From: Isoetes taiwanensis
Taxonomy: Eukaryota; Streptophyta; Lycopodiopsida; Isoetales; Isoetaceae
Length of the DNA: 64,000 bases
Assembly (NCBI GenBank): GCA_021234155.1
Contig: JAJEKV010000064.1
Location: 2,170,001 to 2,234,000 of the forward strand
Direction of reading: 5' to 3'
A program made the translations under genes and the position numbers. The number at the start of each line of letters is the position of its first letter. Within the stretch, counting starts at the first letter, position 1. The notes under the pieces were generated by a model. The model did no database searches. It saw nothing but the letters and a program-made list of their open reading frames with translations, and was not told the origin of the DNA. This document shows, in pieces, positions 54,292-64,000 of this stretch.

Positions 54292-54420
54292 TCATGTGCA
54301 ACTACTGCATCTTCTTAAAACTACCTTCTTCTGAGCCATTTCTATAAAGAGCTGCAAAGCTTCCTTAAATGTCCCATGTTGGCATGCACATACAACTCTT
54401 TTGGAAAAAAAATAATGTCC
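54292..54420 (-). pseudogene. PPR repeat fragment
   Basis: The end of a minus-strand frame reads VVCACQHGTFKEALQLFIEM, the second helix and linker of a plant pentatricopeptide repeat (compare the consensus ACAQHGxxKEALxLFxxM). Only about one repeat is recognisable. PPR proteins bind organelle RNA; this piece is too short to be functional. The rest of the frame up to 54612 shows no repeat. Confidence 0.5.
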
Positions 54421-55579
54421 ACATAACACGGTATTGGAAAACATGGAGATAATTGTTGATCCTGGATTGATGATTTCTTGGCACCGGTCAGCCATCAACA
54501 AGACCGCTTCCGAGAAGGATCCGATCAAAACCTTTCTTGCGGCCGCAAAACAAACTCTCCTAAAGCCGATTCCTTTTGGGGTAGCGGTGCGCTTACCCCC
54601 GCAAAGCCGCAAACCGGAGGAACAAAATCTCTTTAAATCACCGGTGAAAACCTAGTTTCGATTCTGGATGGCGTGTTTGGGATAAGAAATGGCTTGTCTT
54701 GCACCAACGAAACTTCGGTTATGTCGCTTCACAAAAGGCCACGAACTGCTCTCTGCTGGATTGCGACCCCAAAAACCGAAAAAGCGATATGCTGTTTTTC
54801 CGGGCCGACCCTAAGAATCAAACCTTTTCTTTGTTAAACTGTGAACCCAGTGGATGCCGATTATCAGAGGAGGTGTTATTTTGCCAACAACAATACGCCG
54901 AAGAAATAGAACTCGGAAAATGTAGCAAGCGACGGACAAACAGAGAAACGGAGATACTCTGGAAAAATCGTAAGCGAAAGAAAACGAAGAGAAAAAACTA
55001 AGGATCTGGGGAAGTGAGCTCAGGGAAAATCGCGCCTCCTCCCATCTCCGTTGCTATTTTCTGGGGTCTTTTCTAATTTCCCTGGCCTTAGATTTGGGAA
55101 AGTAAAGATCTGACGGTCCAAAATAAGGCACATCAGATTTTGATGACATGGAAATTACACGTGGATAGGCTAGAATTTGAGGAAAGGCTGTAGGCCCGGT
55201 AGGGCTGGTGTGCTAAAAAGGAAAAAGAAAAATGTGAAACACAATTACATATGTTTAGATAAACTATACCCTGCACCTTAACAACTTAAAATGTGCTTGA
55301 TCTACAAGCCTCAATCTAAAGGCCACAAAGATATATGAAACTTAAAATTATCTTTTGTTGCAGGATCCTTATAAACTGTTGCCCTAACCCGTGTGAGGCA
55401 AGATGCTGCTGCTAAGCACTTGCTACAGTTGCGCCGTCCAAATCGTCCACTGGCTTCTATAAGGTAGTTGGAGAAAACAATAGTAAGTTGAATTGAAGCG
55501 ATATTAAAAAAAATAGTGCATACCCTTTAGAAATTTTTGATCAGATGTGGAAAGCCTTCCTATTTTCTCTCGTTTGTAA
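54421..55579. other. Intergenic DNA, no gene recognised
   Basis: A 100-residue plus-strand frame (54699-55001) is rich in Lys, Asn and Asp-Pro-Lys words (DPKNRKSDML, DPKNQTFSLL) suggesting an internal repeat of about 20 residues, but it matches nothing I know. Left as unassigned. Confidence 0.4.
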
Positions 55580-55624
55580 AAACCCTTCCTATTTTCCCAT
55601 GGCATTGGAAAATAGGAAGGGTTT
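55580..55624. repeat. Perfect 18-bp inverted repeat with 9-base loop
   Basis: Arms aaacccttcctattttcc (55580-55597) and ggaaaataggaagggttt (55607-55624) pair perfectly around catggcatt. A partial third copy of the arm lies just upstream (about 55554-55567). It could be a hairpin or the core of a small foldback element. Confidence 0.85.
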
Positions 55625-55689
55625 CCATATGAATTAAATTTTGAATTCTTGGGTGACGTGCATATTTATGAGCGTGCCCCATTTAACAA

Positions 55690-57960
55690 ATGCAACAAGA
55701 GGGTGTGAAACCCAAACCTAATGAAGCCATTTATGCAAGTGTGATTAGCACTTGTGCTGCTATACCAACATTAGGGATGGGTAAGATCATGCATGCAAGG
55801 ATATAATCTTTGGTGGACACCAGTCAAGTACTGTAGTCTGCAACACTCTTATTGACATATATGCTAAACCTGGGAGCATCAATGATGCATTTCTTGTATT
55901 TAGAAGGATGATCAAACAGAACGTGGTTTCCTGGAGCAGTATCATTTTTGGATGTGGCCTATTGGCAGATGTTAGATTAGCAATACAAGTCTTCAAGCAA
56001 ATTACAAGTCTTCAAGCAAATGCAGCATAAAAGTGTAAGGAAGGAAGGAAGGAAGGTACTTTTATCGTCCACGGAGACCAATCGGTCTATGGGACCCAAT
56101 ACAAAAATGCAGCAAGCGGATTACTGCCCGGATTAAAAAACCCCCGCCCCGAAGGGTTTTCGAGGGAAAAACCGTGGCAGCAATCAGCCTGCTGACAAAC
56201 TGTCCTAACATATAAAATGCAGAAACACCCAAATATATACAGTCATGCACCGCACCCGTAGTGCCTAATCACGGGCAGCCAGGGGGGCAAAGGTGACCTC
56301 GCAGTCGGCACCTCACGAATGTAACGACCCGTGGCACGCATCGACGGTGTGTTCATCGGCAAATGCAACGGCAAGTCCGCCGCACTAAGGGAGCGTGATC
56401 CGCCCGGACCGGACCAGCGCCTGGGCAACTCTGGAAAGTGTGAGACTCATCCTCAATGGCCCCGTTTGACAAAGACCGACAGAGCACATCTGGCGGGGCT
56501 CCCCAATCCACCCGCCCGCCTCGATCGCGAAGATGGTGGGCACCGTGCCGAATGGAGGCAATGAGTCAAGGCCGAGGGGTACCGGGAACGGTAGAGCTGT
56601 GGGCCCAGGGCTAACACGGGTTGATGTGCTCCTTGTAATGGGCCATTTTGACCTGCTCTAGAGCCGGGGTCCCGAGCTTGCCAAGGAAACAAAGCGTCTA
56701 GGTACTCCCCGCAGTATGCCACGATCGGCCGCGGTGCCCACTACACGCATCATTGCTCCCCGCGACGTTCCATCCGGCAAACCATCGATCTCGCTTACCC
56801 CTCCAACAGGCCCTAAGCCGGGCGGACCCATGGCCATAGTGTAAGCCGGTGCGGAGCCGAAAGCATCACCCATAGTAACCACTTTCGAAAATAGACGATG
56901 TGTCTATCAAGGGGCCGCCTGTTGAAGTGGCAAGAATCCGGGTTTCCTGCAGCAGAATCGATAGGGGATGAAGGTTTCACCCCAAGTGCCCGTGCCAAAA
57001 ATGCCTTCTGCACCTGCTCCAAGTCATTCCAGTGTCGCCAAAGAGACGACCGCCCCAAACCTCGACCCGCATGAAGGGCGGACAGCTCGACCCGGTGCAA
57101 TGCGGATGTGACCGATGGCCCCAATCATAGAGCTCGCTCGGTATTTGTTGTTACGCATGGCATAAAGCTTTCCGGCCTATTTGTCACACCAAGCGGATAG
57201 GCGCCTCCCACAGAGCGAGGAGGGGAACTCCACCCTAGGTACTTGTAGGTGGGCGTGACGCCCACTGCCGCCCCCGATATGTGAGTGCAGGAGGCATGGG
57301 GTGACGGAAGAGGATATGAGAACCACCTCGGTCTTGGCCGATTGACGCGCATGTCCAGTAGCCCCGACAAAAGGTGTCTAGGGCATCCAGTGAGACCGCG
57401 ATAACTTCGGGGTGTGGGAGCGCCAGGCCAACATCGTCGCGATAGATGAGTGGCGGATGACACGGTGCAAAAGCCGTATGCCATCCCCCATGCTCGATAA
57501 GCGGGGCTCTAACCGATCAATGTAGAGGCCAAAAAGTGTTGGCGAGAGGGGGCAACCTGCCGGGGACCGATACTCTTGGTGAATGCTTGGCTGGCCGGCT
57601 GCATCCCGCCAAAACAACTCTCATACAACTTTGTATATGGCATTACGCGAGTGCAGTGGGAGCCCTAGTTGACGTGATCTAGCCCACGACTTTTCGGGGG
57701 AATCAGTATCAAAAGCCTTCGCGAAGTCCACAAAGCAGCAATACAAGTCCTGCCGATGATTCCGGCAAAATGAAGTCATTTATATCAGTGTTTTACATGA
57801 TTGTGGTAGCATAGAAGCCTTGAATCATGGAACATACAAAAATTTTGTAAATGGAGCATGAGCCAGATATACTGGTGTCTAACATACTAATTGACATGTA
57901 TGCCAAATGTGGAAGCATAAAAAATGCTTCCCAAATATTCAATCTGATATGTATACGGGA
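55690..57960 (+). pseudogene. PLS-type PPR pseudogene, split by a LINE
   Basis: Left part (55690-56036): MQQEGVKPKPNEAIYASVIS and TCAAIPTLGMGKIMHARI in one frame, then CNTLIDIYAKPGSINDAFLV and FRRMIKQNVVSWSSIIFGCG in another, with a stop and frameshift near 55800 and an 18-base duplicated stretch near 55988-56020. Right part (57781-57960): ISVLHDCGSIEALNHGTY and VSNILIDMYAKCGSI. The consensus PPR order (VFxxM, then TFxSVLxACGSxxAL, then VSNxLIDMYAKCG) continues across the LINE, so the LINE inserted into one gene copy. Such genes encode organelle RNA-editing or processing factors. Only about three to four repeats remain. Confidence 0.75.
56037..57780 (-). mobile_element. 5'-truncated LINE (non-LTR retrotransposon) with RT remains
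   Basis: Minus-strand RT words: YCCFVDFAKAFDT (about 57711-57750), GCPLSPTLFGLYIDRLE (about 57515-57563) and YRDDVGLALPHPE (about 57409-57452), the last being the YxDD box with Arg in place of Ala. Then come C-terminal words LEQVQKAFLARALGVKPSS (about 56965-57030). There are several frameshifts and stops, including one right after the first RT block (near 57637). The 5' end stops inside RT, as is usual after incomplete target-primed reverse transcription. The 3' end is a short (CCTT)5 tail on the minus strand (56037-56056). It lies inside a PPR pseudogene. Confidence 0.82.
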
Positions 57961-58393
57961 TTTTGTATGAAGAACAGTGAAGAAACCCAGACCCTCCACC
58001 CCAAGCCTGCCTTACTGCTAGTTAATTTTGGCTTTGGGCTTGCAACACTGCGGCATGAATTGATGGGCCCTCATGCAATGTTGGGTAAGTTGTGCAACCA
58101 TTGAGACTAATTTTCCTTATAGAGTAGATAATGGATGTTTGTCATATAATGGAAATGATATCTTTTCCTCTAAGGTTTGGCTACAAGGACCTTTCAGGCA
58201 GGATCCTCTATGTTCTCCTACCTTCCTTCCAATGTTTCCTATTGTTTGCCTCAAGCCTGCATTTTTGCTAGTTTATTTTTTTGATGGCAACATATTTATA
58301 GTTATATATAAAAGGATAGTTACATAAAAAAAGACCTAATGGGTTGTTCCTTTATACGGACTGAACAACTTCATACGCAATAGATTACTTATC
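57961..58393. other. Unassigned sequence downstream of the PPR pseudogene
   Basis: Short plus-strand frames show no domain. Two related stretches (about 57995-58035 and 58240-58280) share aagcctgc...gctagtta/gctagttt words, a possible old duplication. Nothing else seen. Confidence 0.35.
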
Positions 58394-58729
58394 CTAATTT
58401 AGCATCCTCTGCAGTGCCTCTCGAGGCCCAAGGGCATACAAAATATTCATAGAAGCCTCTGACTCTACTGATGCTATCAAATTCTTGATCGTAACTATCT
58501 CCATTTTCCTTCTATGAGCAACGCCCATCAAAGAAATTTCAAAACTGAAACCCACTCTGATCCTCCTGTAGTCTGAGTTAAGCTTGCCTCTATCTACCTC
58601 ACATGTACAACGGTGCTTCCAGACACACCATAGTGCAATGGCAACCATCGACCTTTTCAATTTGGAGGTCCTGAGCATAACGATCCTGGGCCAAGCAAGT
58701 TCCTGAAATGTGAACCCGAGTAAGGGCAA
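58394..58729 (-). pseudogene. Possible LINE-L1 3' fragment
   Basis: A 111-residue frame has MVAIALWCVWKHRCTCEVDR, resembling the ALWxIWxxRN region at the C-terminus of plant L1 reverse transcriptases after the zinc-binding domain. No other LINE motif is present. It could also be an unrelated host remnant. Confidence 0.35.
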
Positions 58730-58948
58730 TACCCAATGCCAAAAAGGCCTGATTTTTGGGTAATCACCAGCTCATTTAGCATCCAACATGAGGTATCAAA
58801 CAACTGCCATTTATCTTATTGCTATTATATATCAATGTGATTGTAGAACAATAAGTTTAGTCTTTGGAAATTCATATACTTTCTGTATGGAATACTTGGG
58901 TGTTGATAAACTTATTCAAGTAAGAAACACTTGAATTTATGCACAATT

Positions 58949-59313
58949 CCTTTTTTTTTTTTAATGATTTGGAATGTTAGGCTGCAAGTATCTAACATTG
59001 CAAACTCATAGACTGATGTGTTTGTTGGGGTTTCGTAGGGCGGATGCATGGTTGTTAGCCTATAAAGGTTGAGGATCAGTGCCTTCCATCCCCCAACTAC
59101 AATAGAGAAGATATTTTAAAAGAATACAAGTCAACTTGAGTTCGAGGAAAGTCACATGTCATGGTAGTGCAGGCAATGATGGTGCAATTATGATCTAATG
59201 GCGTTACAAGGTGGCTATTTTACGAACAACACCATGTCCATTTACTAGCAAGGTGACGACCATTAAGGTAAGCTTCTTCTTTGTATAGTCCATTCATACT
59301 ATTTATATACATA
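58949..59313. repeat. Direct repeat, copy 1
   Basis: About 360 bases, starting after a T run at gatttggaatgttaggctgc and ending near tatttatatacata. It matches 61908-62261 at about 90 percent by eye in the same orientation. No ORF. Could be the terminal repeats of an unrecognised element of 3.3 kb or an old segmental duplication. Confidence 0.8.
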
Positions 59314-59805
59314 TGCATGTCAGGAAATTTGTATACATTTATGGAAACTTGTGCATGTATTGAACTTGTACTTCAATTGTATGAAAAGTAAACAAATGTG
59401 TTGATTCCACGGTGAAAACAGGGGACGATGCCGTTAAGCAGAGGCCCCTGTTGACTCCCCAAGCCGATCATTGGTGTCTAGAGTTTTGAGCAGTAGTTGG
59501 TGCGATTGGTTGGAGTCGGTGCTTCAACGGAACCCTTGATCTTTTCTTAATCTTGCCTTTATTTTAAAACTTAAATTTTATCTAGTAGATCTGAAGCTTT
59601 GCTAATATATCTTAAAAGAATAATCAAATCTTCCCTGAATCTTTATCTTAATCTTTAGTCACAACAGTTGTGATTGTTATAAATAGTTGGTGCTATTTAT
59701 GAGATCATAATCCTAGCCTTTGGTCCTTAAAATGGATTGAGTTGGTGCTCATGTACAAATTGAGTTGGTGCTTAATTTGAGGTTTGCAACTGAGGTCAGT
59801 TGCTT
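59314..59805. other. Unassigned, AT-rich, with repeated gagttggtgct words
   Basis: The word gttggtgc recurs about four times between 59498 and 59781. No gene is seen. It may be the end of an LTR (see next entry). Confidence 0.35.
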
Positions 59806-59897
59806 CCAATTCCCCCTCCTCAAGATGCTTGCCCTCAAGCATGTGGAACACACCAATGTTGCCACGAGGAAGTGAACCTTGGCTCTGATATCAAATG
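59806..59897 (-). other. Possible collapsed LTR element: polypurine tract and primer site 80 bases apart
   Basis: The minus strand at about 59806-59820 reads GAGGAGGGGGAATT, like a polypurine tract. The plus strand at about 59884-59896 is gctctgatatcaa, the complement of an initiator-tRNA primer site, and is followed by tgttatgcac, an LTR-like start. This would be an element with almost no internal region, but I could not match the sequences on both sides as an LTR pair, so it stays tentative. Fossil. Confidence 0.3.
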
Positions 59898-60905
59898 TTA
59901 TGCACTAGCACCTCTAGTGATAACCAACACATTAAAAAGGCGGATCCTTCAAGGAAATTGTTATCCAATGGGCCCCAACCTTTCCAGGCTTTATCCCATA
60001 CCCCATAGACCATATCAGAAGCATGCCGACGCAAGGATTGCCCATAAAAAAGCCACAAATCTGATGAAGGCACTTGCTACAATGAATCTAGATGACTATC
60101 TGCACAGGTACTTGCCATCTGATGAAACAGCAAATTGGATGTCTCCGTAAAGAATACTGATGCAGATCTACTGCGGTCTGAAGTATCTGGAAGTTCAGAG
60201 GATGCGAGATGTGGCCACCAAGAAAGCTTGCTATCTTGAAAGAAGCACACGACTGATCGACTGATCGTTCTTCAAGAAACGGCTATGCGCCCATGCTTGG
60301 ACTCAAAGGTGCGTACCAAAAATCTCACCCAAAATTCTGTACCAAATTTTAAATGTTAAGCACATGCAGGAAAAAATAAGCCATGGGCGGGAAAAAAAAG
60401 CTACGAGAGGGAAAAAAAGCCTCTGCAGGTTTTGATTGGTTATTATATAACTATTGCGTATTCTAAGTTTTAGGTATGGTCAAGTTGAATAAATATGAGT
60501 ATCTAGACTAGTAGAAAGGTCGTCAAACCAATGATTATACTAAGCAGAAATTTAATAAAAAATATTGCTAGACGATGTGTGTGCATATAAAGCATAAAAA
60601 ACTGTATGGATCTAATGAAAATATAATAGAACCATGATTTTCTTAATACATTTATGTCATTAATGTACTAAAAAAATTATGTTAAAAAAATGGTGCATTT
60701 AATGGCAACTATTTTTTTATTATACGTATACAATATTTGCATATATCTATTTGGCCTGCCAGTTAACTAAACAGGCTAGTTATCAAGGTTAATGCATAGG
60801 TTTGCATAGGCTTAATAGGCTTTCATGGTTCAATGCATAGGTTTATATAGCTTTAATCTTTTCAATGGTCTTTTGGGCATTTAATGCATAGGTTTATTTA
60901 GTTTC
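59898..60905. other. Unassigned sequence with a short coding-like stretch
   Basis: 60010-60150 has a plausible coding stretch (KKATNLMKALATMNLDDYLH, RYLPSDETANWM) and 60170-60260 another (CGLKYLEVQRMRDVATKKAC in a different frame). I recognise no family. 60480-60905 is AT-rich with recurring gcataggttt words (60795-60900). Confidence 0.35.
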
Positions 60906-60929
60906 AATGCAAAGCGCTCAAATTGGTGT

Positions 60930-61290
60930 TTTCGCTCTGGCCCTCGGAAAGGCCCTCAGAGGGGCGTTGAAGGCCTTTCTCGACTGGCGCTCATTTTTTC
61001 TAATTGTTTGCGTTGAGGGCCTTAGAAAGGCTCTTAAAGGGGCCTTGAGGGCCTTCTCGACAAGGCGTGGTCAGCTTCGACTGAAAAAGCGGGTCGAGGG
61101 GCCTTTCGACTTGCGAAAGTCGAGAAAGGCCCTCAAAAAAAGAAAAAAAAAAAGTTTTTTTTTCCATTTTTTCTCTGAGCTACATTTCTCAACTCGAGAG
61201 TCGAGAAAGGCCCTCAGACCTGCGTTTTTCAATCTGAGCTGCTTTTCTCGACTCCCGACTCGAGAAAGGCGCTCGAACTTGCTTTTTTCA
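60930..61290. repeat. Cluster of direct and inverted copies of a gagaaaggccctca motif
   Basis: The core gagaaaggccctca and its complement tgagggcctttctc occur about eight times in both orientations (for example near 60950, 60976, 61010, 61055, 61090, 61115, 61203, 61263), often preceded by gtcga/actc. This dense mix of direct and inverted short units resembles subterminal repeat zones of CACTA or hAT elements, but no matching terminal sequence was found. A long A/T run (61137-61165) lies in the middle. Confidence 0.7.
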
Positions 61291-61907
61291 TAAATACCCC
61301 TTAGAACTTGTTGTTTTTTTTATTTGTGTTGTCTATAGGGTCACTTCTCTAACTTGACTTAATCTCTTCCAGTCCAGATCGCAAACAGAAAGGAGTCATG
61401 GAAAGACCCTTTCATTGAAGAAAGAGGACGAAAAGAAGTTAGTGACATGCATTGGGCAGGCCAGTGCGTTCAGATTTCTATTATCTTCAAGTTGCTTTCG
61501 TGGCTTAGAACACCTCGGACCTTTTTCACAGTAGATGGTCTGTGTGCGAAAACGATATAATAGCTGTGATAGCTCGACCATCATGGTCTCTTCAACCACT
61601 GTAAAATACAATGTAGTGAAACAATTTATGAATAAAAATTCAGAGCAGAGTACCACTTCGTTTACAGCGAGATAGCATTTTCATTAGTTTTAGATGTGCT
61701 CTTTACCTTCTCGACTCGCTACCTAACGAAAATAGACCACGTAATTTTCCTTAACATTTTTTCCCACACAGGAAAACAGGCATCTTCTCAAGCAATAATG
61801 CGGTTTTAAAAGTTTCCCTCGTCCTTTTCGTGTAAAATAACAGGGTTCCAAAAAAGAGTGGGAATGGAATGAGACCCACTTTAATTAAATGCAACTTCTT
61901 TTCCTTT
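61291..61907. other. No gene recognised
   Basis: Short minus-strand frame at 61396-61656 shows no domain. Nothing else supported. Confidence 0.4.
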
Positions 61908-62261
61908 TTTTTAAATGATTTGGAATGTTAGGCTGCAAAGTGTCTAACATTCCAAACTCATAGACTGATGTGTTTGTTGGGGTGTCGTAGGGCGGATGCA
62001 TGGTTGTTAGCTTATAAAGGTTGAGGATAAGTGCCTTCGATCCCCCAACTAGAATTGAGAAGATATTTCAAAAGAATACAGGTCAACTTGAGATCGAGGA
62101 AGGTCACATGTCATGGTAGGCAATGATGGTGCAATTATGATCTAATGGCGTTACAGAGGTGGCTATTTTACGAACACCATGTCCATTTACTAGCAAGGTT
62201 AAGACCATTGAGATATGCTTCTTCTTTGTGTAGTCCATTCATACTATTTATATACATACAA
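61908..62261. repeat. Direct repeat, copy 2
   Basis: Second copy of the 58949-59313 repeat, same orientation, with small indels. Its right end is followed by a GC-rich short stretch (tggccccggcggggccgac, 62269-62288) that is nearly palindromic. Confidence 0.8.
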
Positions 62262-62749
62262 GAATTTGGCCCCGGCGGGGCCGACTCCCTGTGCACTGCT
62301 AAGGACTGAATCCAAGTCCGGTTAACTTATGGTCAAATTTAAAAGTAAGTCCTAATCAACGCTCTATAAACTGCAATTTGGCCGGACATGAAAGATGAGC
62401 ACAATGAACTTGGCTTAACCTTGTAGCCTTGATCGGACCTTGGTCCTTCCCTTTGAGTAAGCACACAAGTGAAATTCTTGTTCAAATCCAGTTAAATGCA
62501 AGAGCAAACCAAGGAATGCATTTGTCCATATGTCGATTTGGAAATTTAAAGATCAAATTTATCTTGTGTTAGATATCACATAATGCAAAGGAAAATTTGT
62601 ACTATGTAGAAGTGGTCGTGAGTTTAAAAACATTATGCGACTGGCGTCATTAGAGACCATCTTTCATGGATCTTGTGTTCAAGTCGCTGGAGGTCCATCA
62701 TATGTCCTCATGAAATGCTCAGTGGTGCATTCTAGAGGACCATATGGTG
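62262..62749. other. No gene recognised
   Basis: Mixed composition, no ORF with a domain. It leads into repeat R at 62750. The sequence just left of 62750 does not match what lies right of 30146, which is element C. Confidence 0.4.
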
Positions 62750-63759
62750 AGAATTTGTTCTGGGGTCTACCATGGATTGAAGTCCTACTAATGTAGTCCA
62801 AGCTTGGGTTTCTGTGAAAAAATATTATATACTAACACATGCCACGTTTTCCTATGTACTGCAATATAATCTAAGGGGGCAAGTCAAGATATAAATGTCA
62901 TCGGTGTCATATATGCCATGTTTTTCTATGCACTGGTCCATGTTCACATATGGACCCAATAATATACTCGAGACTGAAAAACCAATAGCAAAATGACCTT
63001 ACCTTACCTTACCTTACCTTACCTTACCTTACTTTACCTCACCTTTATACCATAAAGCGGTTGCATATATTGTTCTAGATGTCATGTATTGTTCTACATA
63101 TATTGCATGGATAGACATGGAAATGCATTGGAAACAAAAACATGTCAAATCCAACATACAATAAGCTTCGTGAATATGTAATATGTAGGCATTATTCAAT
63201 GCATATATTTAAGCTCCCCCAAGCTTAATAAATGTGAATGAACTTGACATATGGAATTAGTAATGTATATGTCATGATGAATCAAACTCAAACTTATAGG
63301 TTCTGACTATGTACCACAATCCCTATAAACACAAAAAACCATATAGCATACCACTATAAACACAAATACCATATAGGCCAGCAACGCTGGGCTTCGTATT
63401 AGTTAGCATATGACCTTATCAATGCTTTAGTTAATCATGCCCGATCAAATTTCTATTTCTACAGTTTTCATCCTGGCCTTGAGCATGAGAGAGAGCATAA
63501 TCATATAAATTTCTGCTCCATGTCATTGCCCCAACACCAACTTCTGCCATGACAATGTTATGAGCTTGCAGAAACTCGTCACTCTCAGTGGCTTCAAACT
63601 CGTCACACTCACTGATTAGAAAATAGCTTCATATCACCAGTAAAGCTACCCATGCATTCGCCATGTTTGTGTCATGAATTTGATCATACTATGTTGCCGT
63701 CTCTCATAGCCCAAGAAGCATGCCTAGCCCTGCACTCCACGTCGTTGATCTTGAATTAG
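62750..63759 (+). repeat. Dispersed repeat R, uninterrupted copy
   Basis: About 1010 bases matching, in reverse complement, 30146-29316, 28863-28653 and 4503-4455 in order. It lacks both the Gypsy array and the integrase fragment, so it shows the empty sites. A (ACCTT)n array lies inside. No ORF and no diagnostic ends, so the class is unknown. Confidence 0.87.
62996..63045. repeat. (ACCTT)n microsatellite in repeat R
   Basis: Seven perfect ACCTT units (62996-63030) followed by degenerate ones. The other copy of R has only about three units (near 29887-29900). Confidence 0.9.
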
Positions 63760-64000
63760 AAATGACTCTCATTCCCAAATAACTAGCTTGCAATGTCAAA
63801 GACCTTCATCGCCAAAGTTGAAATTTAACATGGCATGCCCATGCAAGCACGATGTTGCAGAAGACCCACTTGTTACTGCAGCATTTATGAGCGATTATCA
63901 GCATTCGGTCAGAACACACACAACGACAAAATTCTCTGCAGTCCTTTTAGTTCTTTGTTTGTATATTGTGCATGTTTTGGGAGCTGAGAAAGATGAGTTT
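63760..64000. other. No gene recognised at the right edge
   Basis: No match to other parts of the window and no convincing ORF. Confidence 0.4.

Noticed and set aside
59800-60150. A 116-residue plus-strand gene
   Set aside because: The first part reads through what look like a polypurine tract and a primer site, so it is unlikely to be a real coding start; only a short later stretch looks coding.
60930-61290. CRISPR array
   Set aside because: Units occur in both orientations with irregular spacing in plant nuclear DNA; it is not a repeat-spacer array.

Overview
This window is repeat-rich nuclear DNA of a land plant. Plant-type PLS pentatricopeptide (PPR) gene remains, plant Copia and chromodomain-bearing Gypsy elements, hAT-like DNA elements and a LINE all point that way. 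A large-genome fern or lycophyte fits best, but the species cannot be fixed from sequence alone. I see no intact host gene, rRNA, tRNA gene or CRISPR array. Nearly all recognisable coding sequence lies on the minus strand inside LTR retrotransposons.

Layout. 1-4338: a Copia element running off the left edge. 4504-28652: a Gypsy (chromovirus) tandem array, family A, with three LTRs and two internal regions. One 5-bp target duplication (cttgg) flanks it, inside a dispersed repeat called R here. 28653-30146: the rest of R, carrying a 452-bp Gypsy integrase fragment. 30147-36466: element C, an older truncated relative of A and B, split by an inverted solo LTR (31555-33526). 37607-52035: element B, a complete-length relative of C with 1622-bp LTRs and gtttg target duplications, itself carrying two small DNA transposons. 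52041-64000: sparse DNA with PPR pseudogene pieces, a 5'-truncated LINE inside one of them, direct repeats, an unusual inverted-repeat cluster and a second, inverted copy of R.

The outstanding observation is that A, B and C form a chromovirus group with 4-6 kb of extra coding capacity between the 5' LTR and gag, and that this extra region encodes histone H3 sequence. A carries a nearly canonical H3 histone fold (13847-14347, degraded second copy near 25172-25672). C carries a more diverged H3 fold in one open frame (34735-35190). B carries the same diverged fold (48468-48877) plus a separate 231-residue ORF that starts exactly like the H3 tail, MARTKQTARK (48999-49694). Next to the H3 sequence all three encode a shared unknown protein, the 'WY protein' here. 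All end pol with a chromodomain-like segment after integrase. An element that both encodes H3 and may read H3 marks suggests a chromatin-targeting or chromatin-mimicry strategy; that functional reading is inference.

B and C also carry repeated two-level stem-loops between these upstream ORFs. The arms differ between B and C in a compensating way, which suggests selected RNA or DNA structure. All LTR elements here are treated as fossils: A, B and C are broken, and no copy is claimed to be active.
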